NCBI RefSeq assembly: GCF_000298215.1
Contig: NZ_BAHD01000067.1
Span: forward strand, 1-37,297
Reading direction: 5' to 3'
Origin: Kineosphaera limosa NBRC 100340
GTDB lineage: Bacteria; Actinomycetota; Actinomycetes; Actinomycetales; Dermatophilaceae
Length of the DNA stretch: 37,297 nt
Below are positions 25,521 through 33,656 of this stretch, piece after piece. Numbering within the stretch: the stretch's first letter is position 1; the number at the start of each line of letters is the position of its first letter. The notes below the pieces were generated by a model, which searched no databases, had not been told where the DNA came from, and worked only from the letters and a program-made list of their open reading frames with translations. The position numbers were made by a program, and so were the translations under genes.

Positions 25521-26884
25521 CGGCGCGCGGTGGTCGACACCGGCGGGGTGGGCGTGACGACGAACCAGTCGGAACGCAGCTTGAGCACCTGACGCATCTT
25601 GGTACCGGAGACGGTGACGGTGCGGCTCGTACCGGTCAGCTGCATCTCCTGCACGCGGCCACCGAGGGCGCCGCGGCCGTCGCGCTTGAGCACCCGCACG
25701 TCGACGAGGCGCCCCAGCCCGAACTCCTTCTCCAGTCGCGCCACCGGCGCCACCGCGTTCCAGGCCGTGTTCGGGTTGCGCATGCGACCGTCGTAGGGGT
25801 CGGCCTTGGCGACCTGGTAGTACGGGCCGGCCGCGACCGTGAAGCCGCCGTTGCTCGCCGAATACTCCGCGAACGCGAACGGCGAGTTGGCCGCCTTGCC
25901 GGCCCGCATCACGGTGCCGCTGGTGGCCGCGATGGCCCGGTCGGTGCGCTCGTACTCCTGGGTGGTGCGCACGCCGGCGCGGTTGTACGTCGCGGTCCCC
26001 TTGAAGACCTGGCAGGAGATCGTGTCGCAGATGTCCCACAGCGCGCCGCGGGCCCGCTGCCGGTCGCGGTAGGCCGCCGCGTAGGTGCGGGCCGCGACCG
26101 ACTGGGCCCCCAACGCTTCGATGTGCCAAGACGTCGGCATCTCGCTCGGCACGACGCCCCGCAGGTAGGTCTCCATCGGCGTGTTGAGCACCGTGATCAT
26201 CGAGGTGCCCGACATCGTCGCGAAGACGTTGCCGCGCAGATCCTGGCTCGTGCCGTTGGGCAGGGCGAGGCGCACGACACCACTGTTCGTGCGGAAGACC
26301 AACACCCCGCCGGCCGCGCCGCGGAAGCTGCGCTGCGCCTTCCACGTGCCCGCCGCGTCGCGGTACTGCAAGGTGATGCCGTTGGGGTAGCGCACGGCCC
26401 GCCACGCCGTGTAGTTCGGGCCCGTCGGCAGGGCCGTGACCGTGCGGCCGTGCGTCACCGACAGACCCGGCGCCGGCAGCACCGTCGTGTCACCGTCCTT
26501 GTCGGCCGTGATGTGCACCCGGATGGTCGAGTTGCCGACCGACGTGCGGGTCGTGCCCGGGTAGTAGAAGTCGAGGATCTGGGCCCACGCCAGGCCCGCG
26601 TCCGCCGCCCCGTAGGCGCCCCACTGACTCATGCCCCGCCCGTGACCGAAGCCGCGGCCCGCCAGGGTGAACGACCCCGACTCCGGCCGCTGCACGACCT
26701 CCTCGGCTGCCTGCGCCGACGGCGCGAGCGCGATACCGCCGATCGTGCCGGTCGCCGCGATCGCCGTCGCCGCCGCCGCGGCGGCCAGCCGACGGCCGGT
26801 GCGGTACCCGGGGCGGCCGGCAGAGCGGTGCACTGCACGGGAGGATCGAGGGGTGCGGGAAGCGGCGTTGGGGCGCGGGCTCAT
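25517..26884 (-). CDS. SpoIID/LytB-domain secreted protein
   Basis: A 455-residue protein with a long basic N-terminus, a hydrophobic Ala-rich signal segment ending near SAQAAEE, and a SpoIID/LytB domain: [21 protein letters not shown], then [30 protein letters not shown] with the conserved Glu. SpoIID cleaves denuded glycan strands in endospore formers; non-sporulating actinobacteria also carry such proteins, probably for wall remodelling. The ATG follows GGGGAGG. Two Cys (CDTISC) may form a disulfide outside the cell. Its 3' end overlaps scoB tail to tail by 4 bp. Confidence 0.9.
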   Translation of the reverse strand: MSPRPNAASRTPRSSRAVHRSAGRPGYRTGRRLAAAAAATAIAATGTIGGIALAPSAQAAEEVVQRPESGSFTLAGRGFGHGRGMSQWGAYGAADAGLAWAQILDFYYPGTTRTSVGNSTIRVHITADKDGDTTVLPAPGLSVTHGRTVTALPTGPNYTAWRAVRYPNGITLQYRDAAGTWKAQRSFRGAAGGVLVFRTNSGVVRLALPNGTSQDLRGNVFATMSGTSMITVLNTPMETYLRGVVPSEMPTSWHIEALGAQSVAARTYAAAYRDRQRARGALWDICDTISCQVFKGTATYNRAGVRTTQEYERTDRAIAATSGTVMRAGKAANSPFAFAEYSASNGGFTVAAGPYYQVAKADPYDGRMRNPNTAWNAVAPVARLEKEFGLGRLVDVRVLKRDGRGALGGRVQEMQLTGTSRTVTVSGTKMRQVLKLRSDWFVVTPTPPVSTTARR

Positions 26885-26982
26885 GGCCTCCCCATCGACC
26901 GCGCCCGTGTCCGTCTTGACGCAAACGTGACATTTTCTGCCCGGACGCAGGTGGCCGAGCTCACGTCCAGTTGGTCAGTGCC

Positions 26983-26999
26983 GCAACGACTCCCGTTGC
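26983..26999 (-). terminator. Possible terminator after the oxidoreductase gene
   Basis: GCAACG (26983-26988), loop actcc, CGTTGC (26994-26999) lies 35 nt past the oxidoreductase stop. A further GC palindrome, GCCCCC-t-GGGGGC (27006-27018), is between it and the stop. Together they may end the minus-strand transcript. No T-run is seen. Confidence 0.35.
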
Positions 27000-27033
27000 A
27001 TGAACGCCCCCTGGGGGCAGCCTGGACAGCCGC

Positions 27034-28023
27034 TTAGAGCTGTTGTGTCTGCCCCGTCCGCGCCGACTCGATGGCGGCCTCGGCCACGCGCACAGTCGCC
27101 AGCCCCTGAGCGAGGGTCACGATGTCCGCCTCCTTGCCCAGCACCGCGTCGCGGAAGTTCTCGTGCTCGACCTGCAGCGGCTCGCGCTTGGGGATCGCAT
27201 ATCGAATGACGTCCCCCTCCGAGACGCCGCGGAAGCGCGCGATATCGCTCCACGTCGTCTTCACCGAGCCGTTGGCGTGGAAGGTCAGGTCCGCGGTGAG
27301 GGTGTCGGCGACGAAGGCCCCCTTCTCGCCCGTGATGATCGTGACCCGCTCCTTGAACGGCGAGAGCCAGTTCACGAGGTGGCTGGTCACCGTGCCGTCG
27401 GCGAGTTGGCCGGTGATCGAGACCAGGTCCTCGTACTCGCGGCCGCTGCGATAGGCCGTACGGGCCGCGACCGACGTGAACGGTTGCTGGCGCACCCACG
27501 AGGTGAGGTCGATGTCGTGCGTCGCGAGGTCCTTGACGACCCCGACGTCGGCGATGCGCGCCGGGAACGGACCCTGGCGGCGGGTGACGATCTGGTACAC
27601 GTCGCCGAGGTCGCCCTCCTCCAGCCTGCGGCGGGCCTGCTGCAGCGCCGGGTTGTAGCGCTCGATGTGCCCGACCGCCCCGACGAGTCCGGCCTGCTCG
27701 AAGGCGTCGGCGATGAGCTGGGCCGCCGGCGTGTCCTGCGCCAGCGGCTTCTCGATCATCGCGTGCACCCCGGCGTTCGCCAGGGCCAGGGCCACCGGCT
27801 CGTGGTAGATCGTCGGCACCGCGACCATGCAGTAGTCGAGCTTGTGCTCCAGCAACTCCTCGATGGTGGAGCACAGCGGCCGCCCCTTGGCGACGCCGTG
27901 CGGGTCCTCCCCCGAGGCGTCGGCGACGGCTACGAGCTCGACCCCCGGCAGCCCGGCCAGCACCCGCCCGTGGTGGCGGCCCATCATGCCCAGGCCGATG
28001 AGGCCGGCGCGCAGCGTCGTCAT
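27034..28023 (-). CDS. Gfo/Idh-type UDP-sugar oxidoreductase (WbpB-like)
   Basis: NAD-dependent oxidoreductase, 329 residues. The Rossmann motif is GLIGLGMMGRHHGRVL; EKPLAQDTPAAQ carries the conserved EKP, and HDIDLTSWV supplies the catalytic His region. WbpB/WlbA members oxidise C3 of UDP-GlcNAcA, forming the keto sugar for amination. The next gene upstream is a DegT aminotransferase, matching the wbpB-wbpE pair. Start: either ATG at 28023, sharing one base with the aminotransferase stop, or GTG at 28026 with a GTGA overlap. Translational coupling is likely in both cases. Substrate assignment rests on the gene set, not on specific residues. Confidence 0.85.
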   Translation of the reverse strand: MTTLRAGLIGLGMMGRHHGRVLAGLPGVELVAVADASGEDPHGVAKGRPLCSTIEELLEHKLDYCMVAVPTIYHEPVALALANAGVHAMIEKPLAQDTPAAQLIADAFEQAGLVGAVGHIERYNPALQQARRRLEEGDLGDVYQIVTRRQGPFPARIADVGVVKDLATHDIDLTSWVRQQPFTSVAARTAYRSGREYEDLVSITGQLADGTVTSHLVNWLSPFKERVTIITGEKGAFVADTLTADLTFHANGSVKTTWSDIARFRGVSEGDVIRYAIPKREPLQVEHENFRDAVLGKEADIVTLAQGLATVRVAEAAIESARTGQTQQL

Positions 28024-29120
28024 CACGCACCCGCCTTCGCCAGCGCGTTGACCGCCGCGACGATCCGCTCGAGGTCACCGGTCGTCAGCGAGGGGTGCAC
28101 CGGCAGCGACAGGCACTCCCGGGCCGCCTGCTCGGTCTGCGGCAGGTCTTCGTCGCGGGTGCGGCCGGCGAACGGCGCCAACCGGTGGTTGGGCACCGGG
28201 TAGAACATGCCCGAGCCGACGTTGTACTGCTCGCGCAGCGCCGCCGCGAAGCCGTCGCGGTCCTGCGGCACCCGGATCGTGTACTGGTGGTAGACGTGCA
28301 CCGCACCGTCGGCGACCGGCGGGGTCGTGACCCCCTCCAGGTTGGCCGACAAGAACGCCGCATTCTCCTGCCGCTTGGCCGTCCACGCCCCGACCTTCTT
28401 GAGCTGCTCGCGCCCGATGGCAGCGTGGATGTCGGTCATCCGGTTGTTAAAGCCGACGACCTCGTTGTGGTACTGCTTTTCCATCCCCTGGTTGCGGTAG
28501 AGCCGCATGAGCCGGGCGATGTCGCCCGTGGCGCACGAGACCATGCCGCCCTCGCCGGAGGTCATGTTCTTCGTGGGGTACAGCGAGAACATCGCGAACG
28601 AGCCGAAGGCACCCACCGGAGTGCCGTTCAGCGAAGCACCGTGCGCCTGCGCCGCATCTTCGAACAACTGCAGCCCGTGCTTGTCGGCGACCGCGCCCAA
28701 GCCCGGCATGTCGGCGGGGTGCCCGTACAGGTGCACCGGCATGATGCCGACGGTGCGCTCGGTGACGACCGCCTCGACCGCCGCGGGGTCCAGGCAGAAG
28801 GAGTCGGCGGCGATGTCGGCGAACACCGGGGTCGCACCGGTCAGCGCCACCGAGTTGGCGGTCGCCGCGAAGGTGAACGACGGCACGATCACCTCGTCAC
28901 CGGCCTTGACACCGCTGGAGAGCAGGCCCAGGTGCTGGCCGGAGGTGCCCGAGTTGACCGCGACGCACTCGCGCCCCAGGCCGAAGTGCGCCGCGAACTC
29001 CTCCTCGAACGCCTTGACCTCCGGGCCCTGCGCCAGCATCCCGCTGCGCAGCACGCGGTCGACCGCGGCACGCTCCTCCTCACCGATGAGCGGCTTGGCG
29101 GGTGGGATGAAATCGTTCAT
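28023..29120 (-). CDS. DegT/DnrJ/EryC1 sugar aminotransferase (WbpE-like)
   Basis: PLP-dependent aminotransferase of 365 residues acting on keto nucleotide sugars. It has VNSGTSGQHLGLLSSG (phosphate-binding), VIVPSFTFAATANS, DAAQAHGAS (pyridine-contacting Asp) and the Schiff-base Lys (about 184) in LYPTKNMTSGEGG. WbpE-type enzymes convert UDP-3-keto-GlcNAcA to the 3-amino sugar. The ATG at 29120 gives the family N-terminus (FIPPAKPLIGEEE); the frame is open 15 codons upstream without similarity. It leads the oxidoreductase gene in one operon and is divergent from the 2-epimerase gene. Confidence 0.93.
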   Translation of the reverse strand: MNDFIPPAKPLIGEEERAAVDRVLRSGMLAQGPEVKAFEEEFAAHFGLGRECVAVNSGTSGQHLGLLSSGVKAGDEVIVPSFTFAATANSVALTGATPVFADIAADSFCLDPAAVEAVVTERTVGIMPVHLYGHPADMPGLGAVADKHGLQLFEDAAQAHGASLNGTPVGAFGSFAMFSLYPTKNMTSGEGGMVSCATGDIARLMRLYRNQGMEKQYHNEVVGFNNRMTDIHAAIGREQLKKVGAWTAKRQENAAFLSANLEGVTTPPVADGAVHVYHQYTIRVPQDRDGFAAALREQYNVGSGMFYPVPNHRLAPFAGRTRDEDLPQTEQAARECLSLPVHPSLTTGDLERIVAAVNALAKAGA

Positions 29121-29316
29121 GCCTCGTAGTGTCCCTTCAGGTGAGCGCACGTCGTCGCGGCACACCTCGTCGCGGTACGTGAGAATGTCTGCGGGTCAAG
29201 CACGTGCAGACCCCTGCAGCAGACTATCGCGCGACCCCCCGGCACAAGCCCGCACGACCCTCGATGTCGCGCGACTCCTGGCAAACGAATGACCACTCGC
29301 AAACGAAAGGCCACCC

Positions 29317-30384
29317 GTGAAGGTCCTCAGCGTCGTCGGCGCCCGCCCCCAGTTCGTCAAGCTCGGCCCGGTGGCCCAGGCACTCGCCCGCACCGGCGAC
29401 ATCGAGCACGTCATCGTGCACACCGGGCAGCACTACGACGCCGCGATGAGCGATGTGTTCTTCGAGGACCTCAAGATCCCCGCCCCGGACGTACACCTGG
29501 GCGTCGGCTCGGGCAGCCACGGCGTGCAGACCGGCGCGATGCTGACCGGCCTGGACCCCGTGCTGGAGGAGCACCGGCCCGACTGGGTGCTCGTGTACGG
29601 CGACACCAACTCGACGCTGGCCGCTGCCGTCGCTGCCGTGAAGATGCACCTGCCGGTGGCCCACCTCGAGGCCGGGCTGCGCTCGTTCAACCGCCGCATG
29701 CCCGAGGAGCACAACCGGGTACTCACCGACCACGCCTCCGACATCCTGCTGGCCCCGACGCAGGTCGCCATGGACCACCTGGCGACCGAGGGCCTGGCGC
29801 AGCGGTCGGTGCTCGTCGGCGACGTCATGACCGACGTCTGCCTGCTCGTCCGTGACGGGGTCGCCGACACCCCCATCGAACTGCCGGACTCCATGGACGC
29901 CCACGCCCCGTACCTGTTGGCCACGATCCACCGCCCCGACAACACCGACACACCGCAGCGGCTACGCGCGATCGTCGAGGCGATGCGCGACCTGTCGACC
30001 CCCGTGTTGCTGCTCGCGCACCCGCGCCTGGTGGCCAAGGCCGCCGCCCACGGCATCGAGCTGACCGGCGGAAACCTGCACCAGACGGCGCCCTTCGCCT
30101 ACCCCCAGATGGTGCGGGCCGTCATGGGCGCCGCCGGGGTCGTCACCGACTCCGGCGGCCTGCAGAAGGAGGCCTTCCTGCTCGACACCCCGTGCACGAC
30201 GATCCGCCCGGAGACCGAGTGGGTCGAGACGTTGGAGGGCGGCTGGAACATCCTCGACAACGACCTCACACAGTTGCGTGACGTTGCAGTGCGGGAGCGG
30301 CCGACGGGCGACAAAGGCACCCCCTACGGCGACGGCCACGCCGCCGACACCGTTGCCTCCGTGCTGCGCGAACACGCCCGCTGA
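29317..30384 (+). CDS. wecB: UDP-N-acetylglucosamine 2-epimerase family (WecB/WbpI-like)
   Basis: Non-hydrolysing 2-epimerase, 355 residues, inverting C2 of UDP-GlcNAc or of its uronic derivatives. Signatures: VGARPQFVKLGPV, HTGQHYDAAMSDVFF, VYGDTNSTLAAAVAA, HLEAGLRSFNRRMPEEHNR and TDSGGLQKEAFLL. The GVGSGSHGVQTG segment recalls WbpI-type enzymes that act on UDP-GlcNAc(3NAc)A, fitting the neighbouring WbpB- and WbpE-like genes; plain UDP-ManNAc synthesis remains possible. The GTG start has AAAGG upstream. An 18-bp imperfect direct repeat (gcaaacgaa at 29281 and 29299) precedes it. Confidence 0.93.
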   Translation: MKVLSVVGARPQFVKLGPVAQALARTGDIEHVIVHTGQHYDAAMSDVFFEDLKIPAPDVHLGVGSGSHGVQTGAMLTGLDPVLEEHRPDWVLVYGDTNSTLAAAVAAVKMHLPVAHLEAGLRSFNRRMPEEHNRVLTDHASDILLAPTQVAMDHLATEGLAQRSVLVGDVMTDVCLLVRDGVADTPIELPDSMDAHAPYLLATIHRPDNTDTPQRLRAIVEAMRDLSTPVLLLAHPRLVAKAAAHGIELTGGNLHQTAPFAYPQMVRAVMGAAGVVTDSGGLQKEAFLLDTPCTTIRPETEWVETLEGGWNILDNDLTQLRDVAVRERPTGDKGTPYGDGHAADTVASVLREHAR

Positions 30385-30537
30385 GGCGGCCGATCTGCGG
30401 TCGCGAAGACGCTCCGCCACGTCGTGATGAGCCTGTGAAGAAGGCGTGACGGCCTGGTGAGAACCGCTGCCTAACGTCATGGTCATGCGCTCGACACATC
30501 AGGGGGTCGCGGCGCAGCCAAGACCGAAAGAGGCACG

Positions 30538-31041
30538 ATGACGATGAAGACCCGCAGCATCGCAACCGCAGTTCTGGCCGGCTCGCTGGCTGTGGCGGGC
30601 ACGGGAATGGCGGGCATGGCGTCGGCTGCACCGACCCAGGCTCCGACCGGCGCCACGGTGGCCGCCAAGAGCGTCCTCGGTGGCAAGCCGACCCCGAGCA
30701 AGCCCCGCCCCAAGCCGGCGCCCAGCAAGCCCGGCACGGCGTTCACCGCATACGGCAACACGTGGCGGGCCGTGGTCGACCGCGGGGTGCTGCGCGTCGA
30801 GGGCAACAGCAAGGCGCTGCGCGGCATCAACGGGCCGATCAAGGTCAAGCGTTCCGCGTTTGCCAAGGGCGTCGAGTTCACCGGCCGCTCCAAGGGCCGC
30901 ACCATCGCTCTCGTCGTGCGCGCCGGCCAGTGCAAGGACACCGCGGGCCAGAACACCGGTCAGCGGGCGACCCTGACCATCGGCAAGCAGCGCTTGACCG
31001 GCTGCGCTGTCCCCGGCGCCAAGCAGACCGCCAACACGTAA
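30538..31041 (+). CDS. Small secreted COG3650-like protein
   Basis: A 167-residue exported protein. The signal peptide (TAVLAGSLAVAGTGMAGMASA) ends near SAAP; a Pro/Lys linker (PSKPRPKPAPSKPG) follows. The C-terminal domain (NTWRAVVDRGVLRVEG, GRTIALVVRAGQCKDTAGQ, RATLTIGKQRLTGCAV) resembles COG3650 proteins, in which two Cys likely form a disulfide; function is unknown. The ATG at 30538 follows gaaagagg; an ATG two codons later is an alternative. A TAACGT -10-like box lies at 30472-30477. It sits among nucleotide-sugar genes but is monocistronic and converges on the CoA-transferase. Confidence 0.75.
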   Translation: MTMKTRSIATAVLAGSLAVAGTGMAGMASAAPTQAPTGATVAAKSVLGGKPTPSKPRPKPAPSKPGTAFTAYGNTWRAVVDRGVLRVEGNSKALRGINGPIKVKRSAFAKGVEFTGRSKGRTIALVVRAGQCKDTAGQNTGQRATLTIGKQRLTGCAVPGAKQTANT

Positions 31042-31058
31042 ACCGCAGCTCCAGGGGG

Positions 31059-32351
31059 TCAAAGCCACGTCGGTTCGGCGGCGCCGTAACCGGAGATGGG
31101 TCGCTCGATCGTCGTCGCGTCCACACGTATGGGGGGTGGCACGGCGACGAGACTCCCGTGGGGGCTGGACAGGGCCACCTGCGGCACCGTCATGGGGACC
31201 GGTGCCGCAGGTGGCGGGGGTGGCATGGCCAGCAAGGTACGGGCGGCACCGAGCAGGCTGATCCGCACGAGCCCGGCACGGGCCTGGGCGAGTAGATCGA
31301 GTACGCGAGCGGCGAGAACGTAGCCGCTGGCGTGATCGAGCGCTTGCACCGGCAGCGCGCCGGGCTCGTCGCCGTCGCCGCAGCTGGTGGCGATGCCAGA
31401 GGCGGCCTGCACGATGGAGTCGAAGCCGGGGCGACGTGCCCACGGGCCGCTCTCACCCCAGGCCGACAGCGAGGCGACGACGAGCCGGGGATAGCGGCGA
31501 CGCAGCTCCTCGGGGTCCAGGCCGAAGCGGTCCAGCGACCCCGGCCGGTAACCCAGCAATACGACATCCGCGGCAGGCAGCAGCCCCTCGTGCAGCAGCC
31601 GCTCGCTTGGCACTGCGCCGCTCGATTGCAGGTCCAGCACAGTGGACCGCTTTCCCATGCCGTTGGACAGGTACTGATCGAGCAGCTCGGGCCGGTGCGG
31701 CGAGTCGATGCGCAGCACGTCGGCGCCCAGGCAGGCCAGCAGCTGCGAGCAGGTCGGACCGGCGATGACCCGGGTCAGGTCGAGCACCCGCACCCCTGCC
31801 AACGGCAGGTCACCGGCCGGCGCCGGTGCCAGCGCCGGGCGCGGCGCCCCGAGGTCGACACGCACCCAAGGGTCGCCGGCACTCGCCGCTCCGTGCGCCT
31901 GCTCGGCCCACTCCGCCCGGGTGCGCACAGCGACGGCGATACCGCCGGCCGCGCGCACCCGGGTCTCGACGTCTGCGGCGGCGAGCCGCCCGATCACCTC
32001 CTCCAACGCGGCACGGTCGGCCTCCCCCGAGGCGGTGGGCAATCCCAATGCGGCGGTCAGTGCCGCCGCGTGATGGGGATAGTTGGCGTGCAGACGCACC
32101 CACCCGTCGCGCGCGGCGACGAAGCCCGACAGCGGAGCCCAGCCGCGCGTACCGCGCCCGTCGATCTGCAGATGCTCCATCGCCGCGAACGAGGCCGCCA
32201 CGAGCTCGGGGGTGGTGTCGGCGACGAGCTGCCGCCCGCGCGCCGCGCCCAGCCGCGCGACGGCTTTGACCGCCTCATCGACGGCGGACCAGGCGAGCCC
32301 CTGGGCGTCGAGTGCGCATCTCCACCAGCGCCGCCCGTCGGCTACCGGCAA
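31059..32351 (-). CDS. CaiB/BaiF-family CoA-transferase with altered domain order
   Basis: Family III CoA-transferase, 430 residues. Canonical members begin with LxGVRVLDLTRVIAGP; here that string starts near residue 185, followed by SNGMGKRSTVLDL, LLGYRPGSLDRFGLDPEELRRRYP and the catalytic Asp (about 311) in PGFDSIVQAASG. The first 180 residues (GFVAARDGWVRLHANYPHHAAAL) look like the C-terminal part of canonical proteins. So the domain order appears permuted or a fusion. The likely TTG start at 32351 lies 8 bp after the sugar dehydrogenase stop, suggesting one operon. The acyl substrate is unknown, and a link to sugar metabolism is unexplained. Confidence 0.82.
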   Translation of the reverse strand: MPVADGRRWWRCALDAQGLAWSAVDEAVKAVARLGAARGRQLVADTTPELVAASFAAMEHLQIDGRGTRGWAPLSGFVAARDGWVRLHANYPHHAAALTAALGLPTASGEADRAALEEVIGRLAAADVETRVRAAGGIAVAVRTRAEWAEQAHGAASAGDPWVRVDLGAPRPALAPAPAGDLPLAGVRVLDLTRVIAGPTCSQLLACLGADVLRIDSPHRPELLDQYLSNGMGKRSTVLDLQSSGAVPSERLLHEGLLPAADVVLLGYRPGSLDRFGLDPEELRRRYPRLVVASLSAWGESGPWARRPGFDSIVQAASGIATSCGDGDEPGALPVQALDHASGYVLAARVLDLLAQARAGLVRISLLGAARTLLAMPPPPPAAPVPMTVPQVALSSPHGSLVAVPPPIRVDATTIERPISGYGAAEPTWL

Positions 32352-32359
32352 CGGCCCGC

Positions 32360-33649
32360 TCAGGCCTTGCCCACCGTGCGGAAGGCCACGCCCTCGAAAC
32401 GGGCGGGGTCGAGCACCCGGCGGCCGTCGACGACGAGCTGCACGCCCGGCAGGTCGGTGGCCGACAGCTCTTTGTACTCTGCGTGGTCGGCCTGCAGGAT
32501 CGCGACGTCGGCCTCGTCGCCGAGGTGGTAGGCGTCGAAACCGAACGCGCCGAGCTCGTCGTCGCTGTACATCGGGTCGTGCACGAAGGCCTGAGCGCCG
32601 AGGTCGCGCAGCGCCTGGACCGTCGGGAAGACCCCGGAGAACGCGGTCTCCTTGACCCCGCCGCGGTAGGAGGCGCCGAGCACTGCGACCCGCTTGCCGG
32701 CCAGGTCACCGAGCGCCCCCTGGGCCAGGCCCACCGTGTAGCTCGGCATCGCCGCGTTGGCCTCGCGGGCAGCGCGCACGACCGTTGCGTCGGGGTCGTT
32801 CCACAGGTACAGGCGCGGGTAGACGGGGATGCAGTGGCCGCCGACGGCGATGCCGGGACGGTGGATGTGGCTGTACGGCTGGGAGTTGCTGGCCTCGATG
32901 ACCTGGTAGACGTCGATGCCGTTGGCCGCCGCGAACGCCCCGAACTGGTTCGCCAGGCCGATGTTGACGTCGCGGTAGGTGGTCTCGGCGAGCTTGGCCA
33001 TCTCGGCGGCCTCGGCCGACCCCAGATCCCACACACCGTTGCCGCGCACCAGGTCGGGGCGCTCGTCGAAGTCCAGAACCGCCTCGTAGAACTCCTTCGC
33101 CTGGGCGGCCCCCTCCCGTGAGAGCCCGCCGATGAGCTTGGGGTACTTGCGCAGGTCCGCGAAGACCCGCCCGGTCAGCACCCGCTCGGGCGAGAACACG
33201 AGGTGGAAGTCCTGCCCCTGGGTCAGGCCCGAGCCCTCCTCCAGGAGGGGCAGCCAGCGCTCCCGAGTCGTGCCGACCGGCAGCGTCGTCTCGTAGGAGA
33301 CGAGGGTGTCCTTGGTCAGGCCGCGGGCGATGTCCTTGGTCGCATCCGTCATCCAGCCGAAGTCGGGGATGCCCTCGGCGTCGACGAACAGCGGCACGAC
33401 GACCACGACGGCATCGGACTGTGCCACCGCCGCGGCCGTGTCGGTGGTCGCCTCCAGGTAGCCGGCCGGTACGAGTTCGGCGAGCTTCTCGGCCAGGTGC
33501 GCCTCGCCGGGGAAGGGCTCCTGGCCGGCGTTGACCTGCTCGACGACGGCGGGATTGACATCCGCCCCGAAGACGTGGTGTCCCTTGCTCGCGAACTGCA
33601 CCGCCAAGGGCAGGCCGATCTTGCCGAGTCCGACGACGGTGATATTCAA
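32360..33649 (-). CDS. Nucleotide-sugar 6-dehydrogenase (WbpA/WecC-like)
   Basis: NAD-dependent four-electron oxidoreductase turning UDP-HexNAc into the uronic acid, 429 residues. Motifs: VVGLGKIGLPLAVQFASKGH (NAD), FSPERVLTGR, the catalytic Cys (about 273) in AVGGHCIPVYP and LGASYRGGVKETAFS. WbpA (UDP-GlcNAc) or WecC (UDP-ManNAc) specificity cannot be decided from sequence; the WbpB/WbpE-like genes nearby favour WbpA. The start is TTG at 33649, with GAGGA placed 7 nt upstream and overlapping the stop of the HD-GYP gene 7 bp away. This spacing implies coupled translation. Confidence 0.9.
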   Translation of the reverse strand: MNITVVGLGKIGLPLAVQFASKGHHVFGADVNPAVVEQVNAGQEPFPGEAHLAEKLAELVPAGYLEATTDTAAAVAQSDAVVVVVPLFVDAEGIPDFGWMTDATKDIARGLTKDTLVSYETTLPVGTTRERWLPLLEEGSGLTQGQDFHLVFSPERVLTGRVFADLRKYPKLIGGLSREGAAQAKEFYEAVLDFDERPDLVRGNGVWDLGSAEAAEMAKLAETTYRDVNIGLANQFGAFAAANGIDVYQVIEASNSQPYSHIHRPGIAVGGHCIPVYPRLYLWNDPDATVVRAAREANAAMPSYTVGLAQGALGDLAGKRVAVLGASYRGGVKETAFSGVFPTVQALRDLGAQAFVHDPMYSDDELGAFGFDAYHLGDEADVAILQADHAEYKELSATDLPGVQLVVDGRRVLDPARFEGVAFRTVGKA

Positions 33650-33656
33650 GGAGTCC

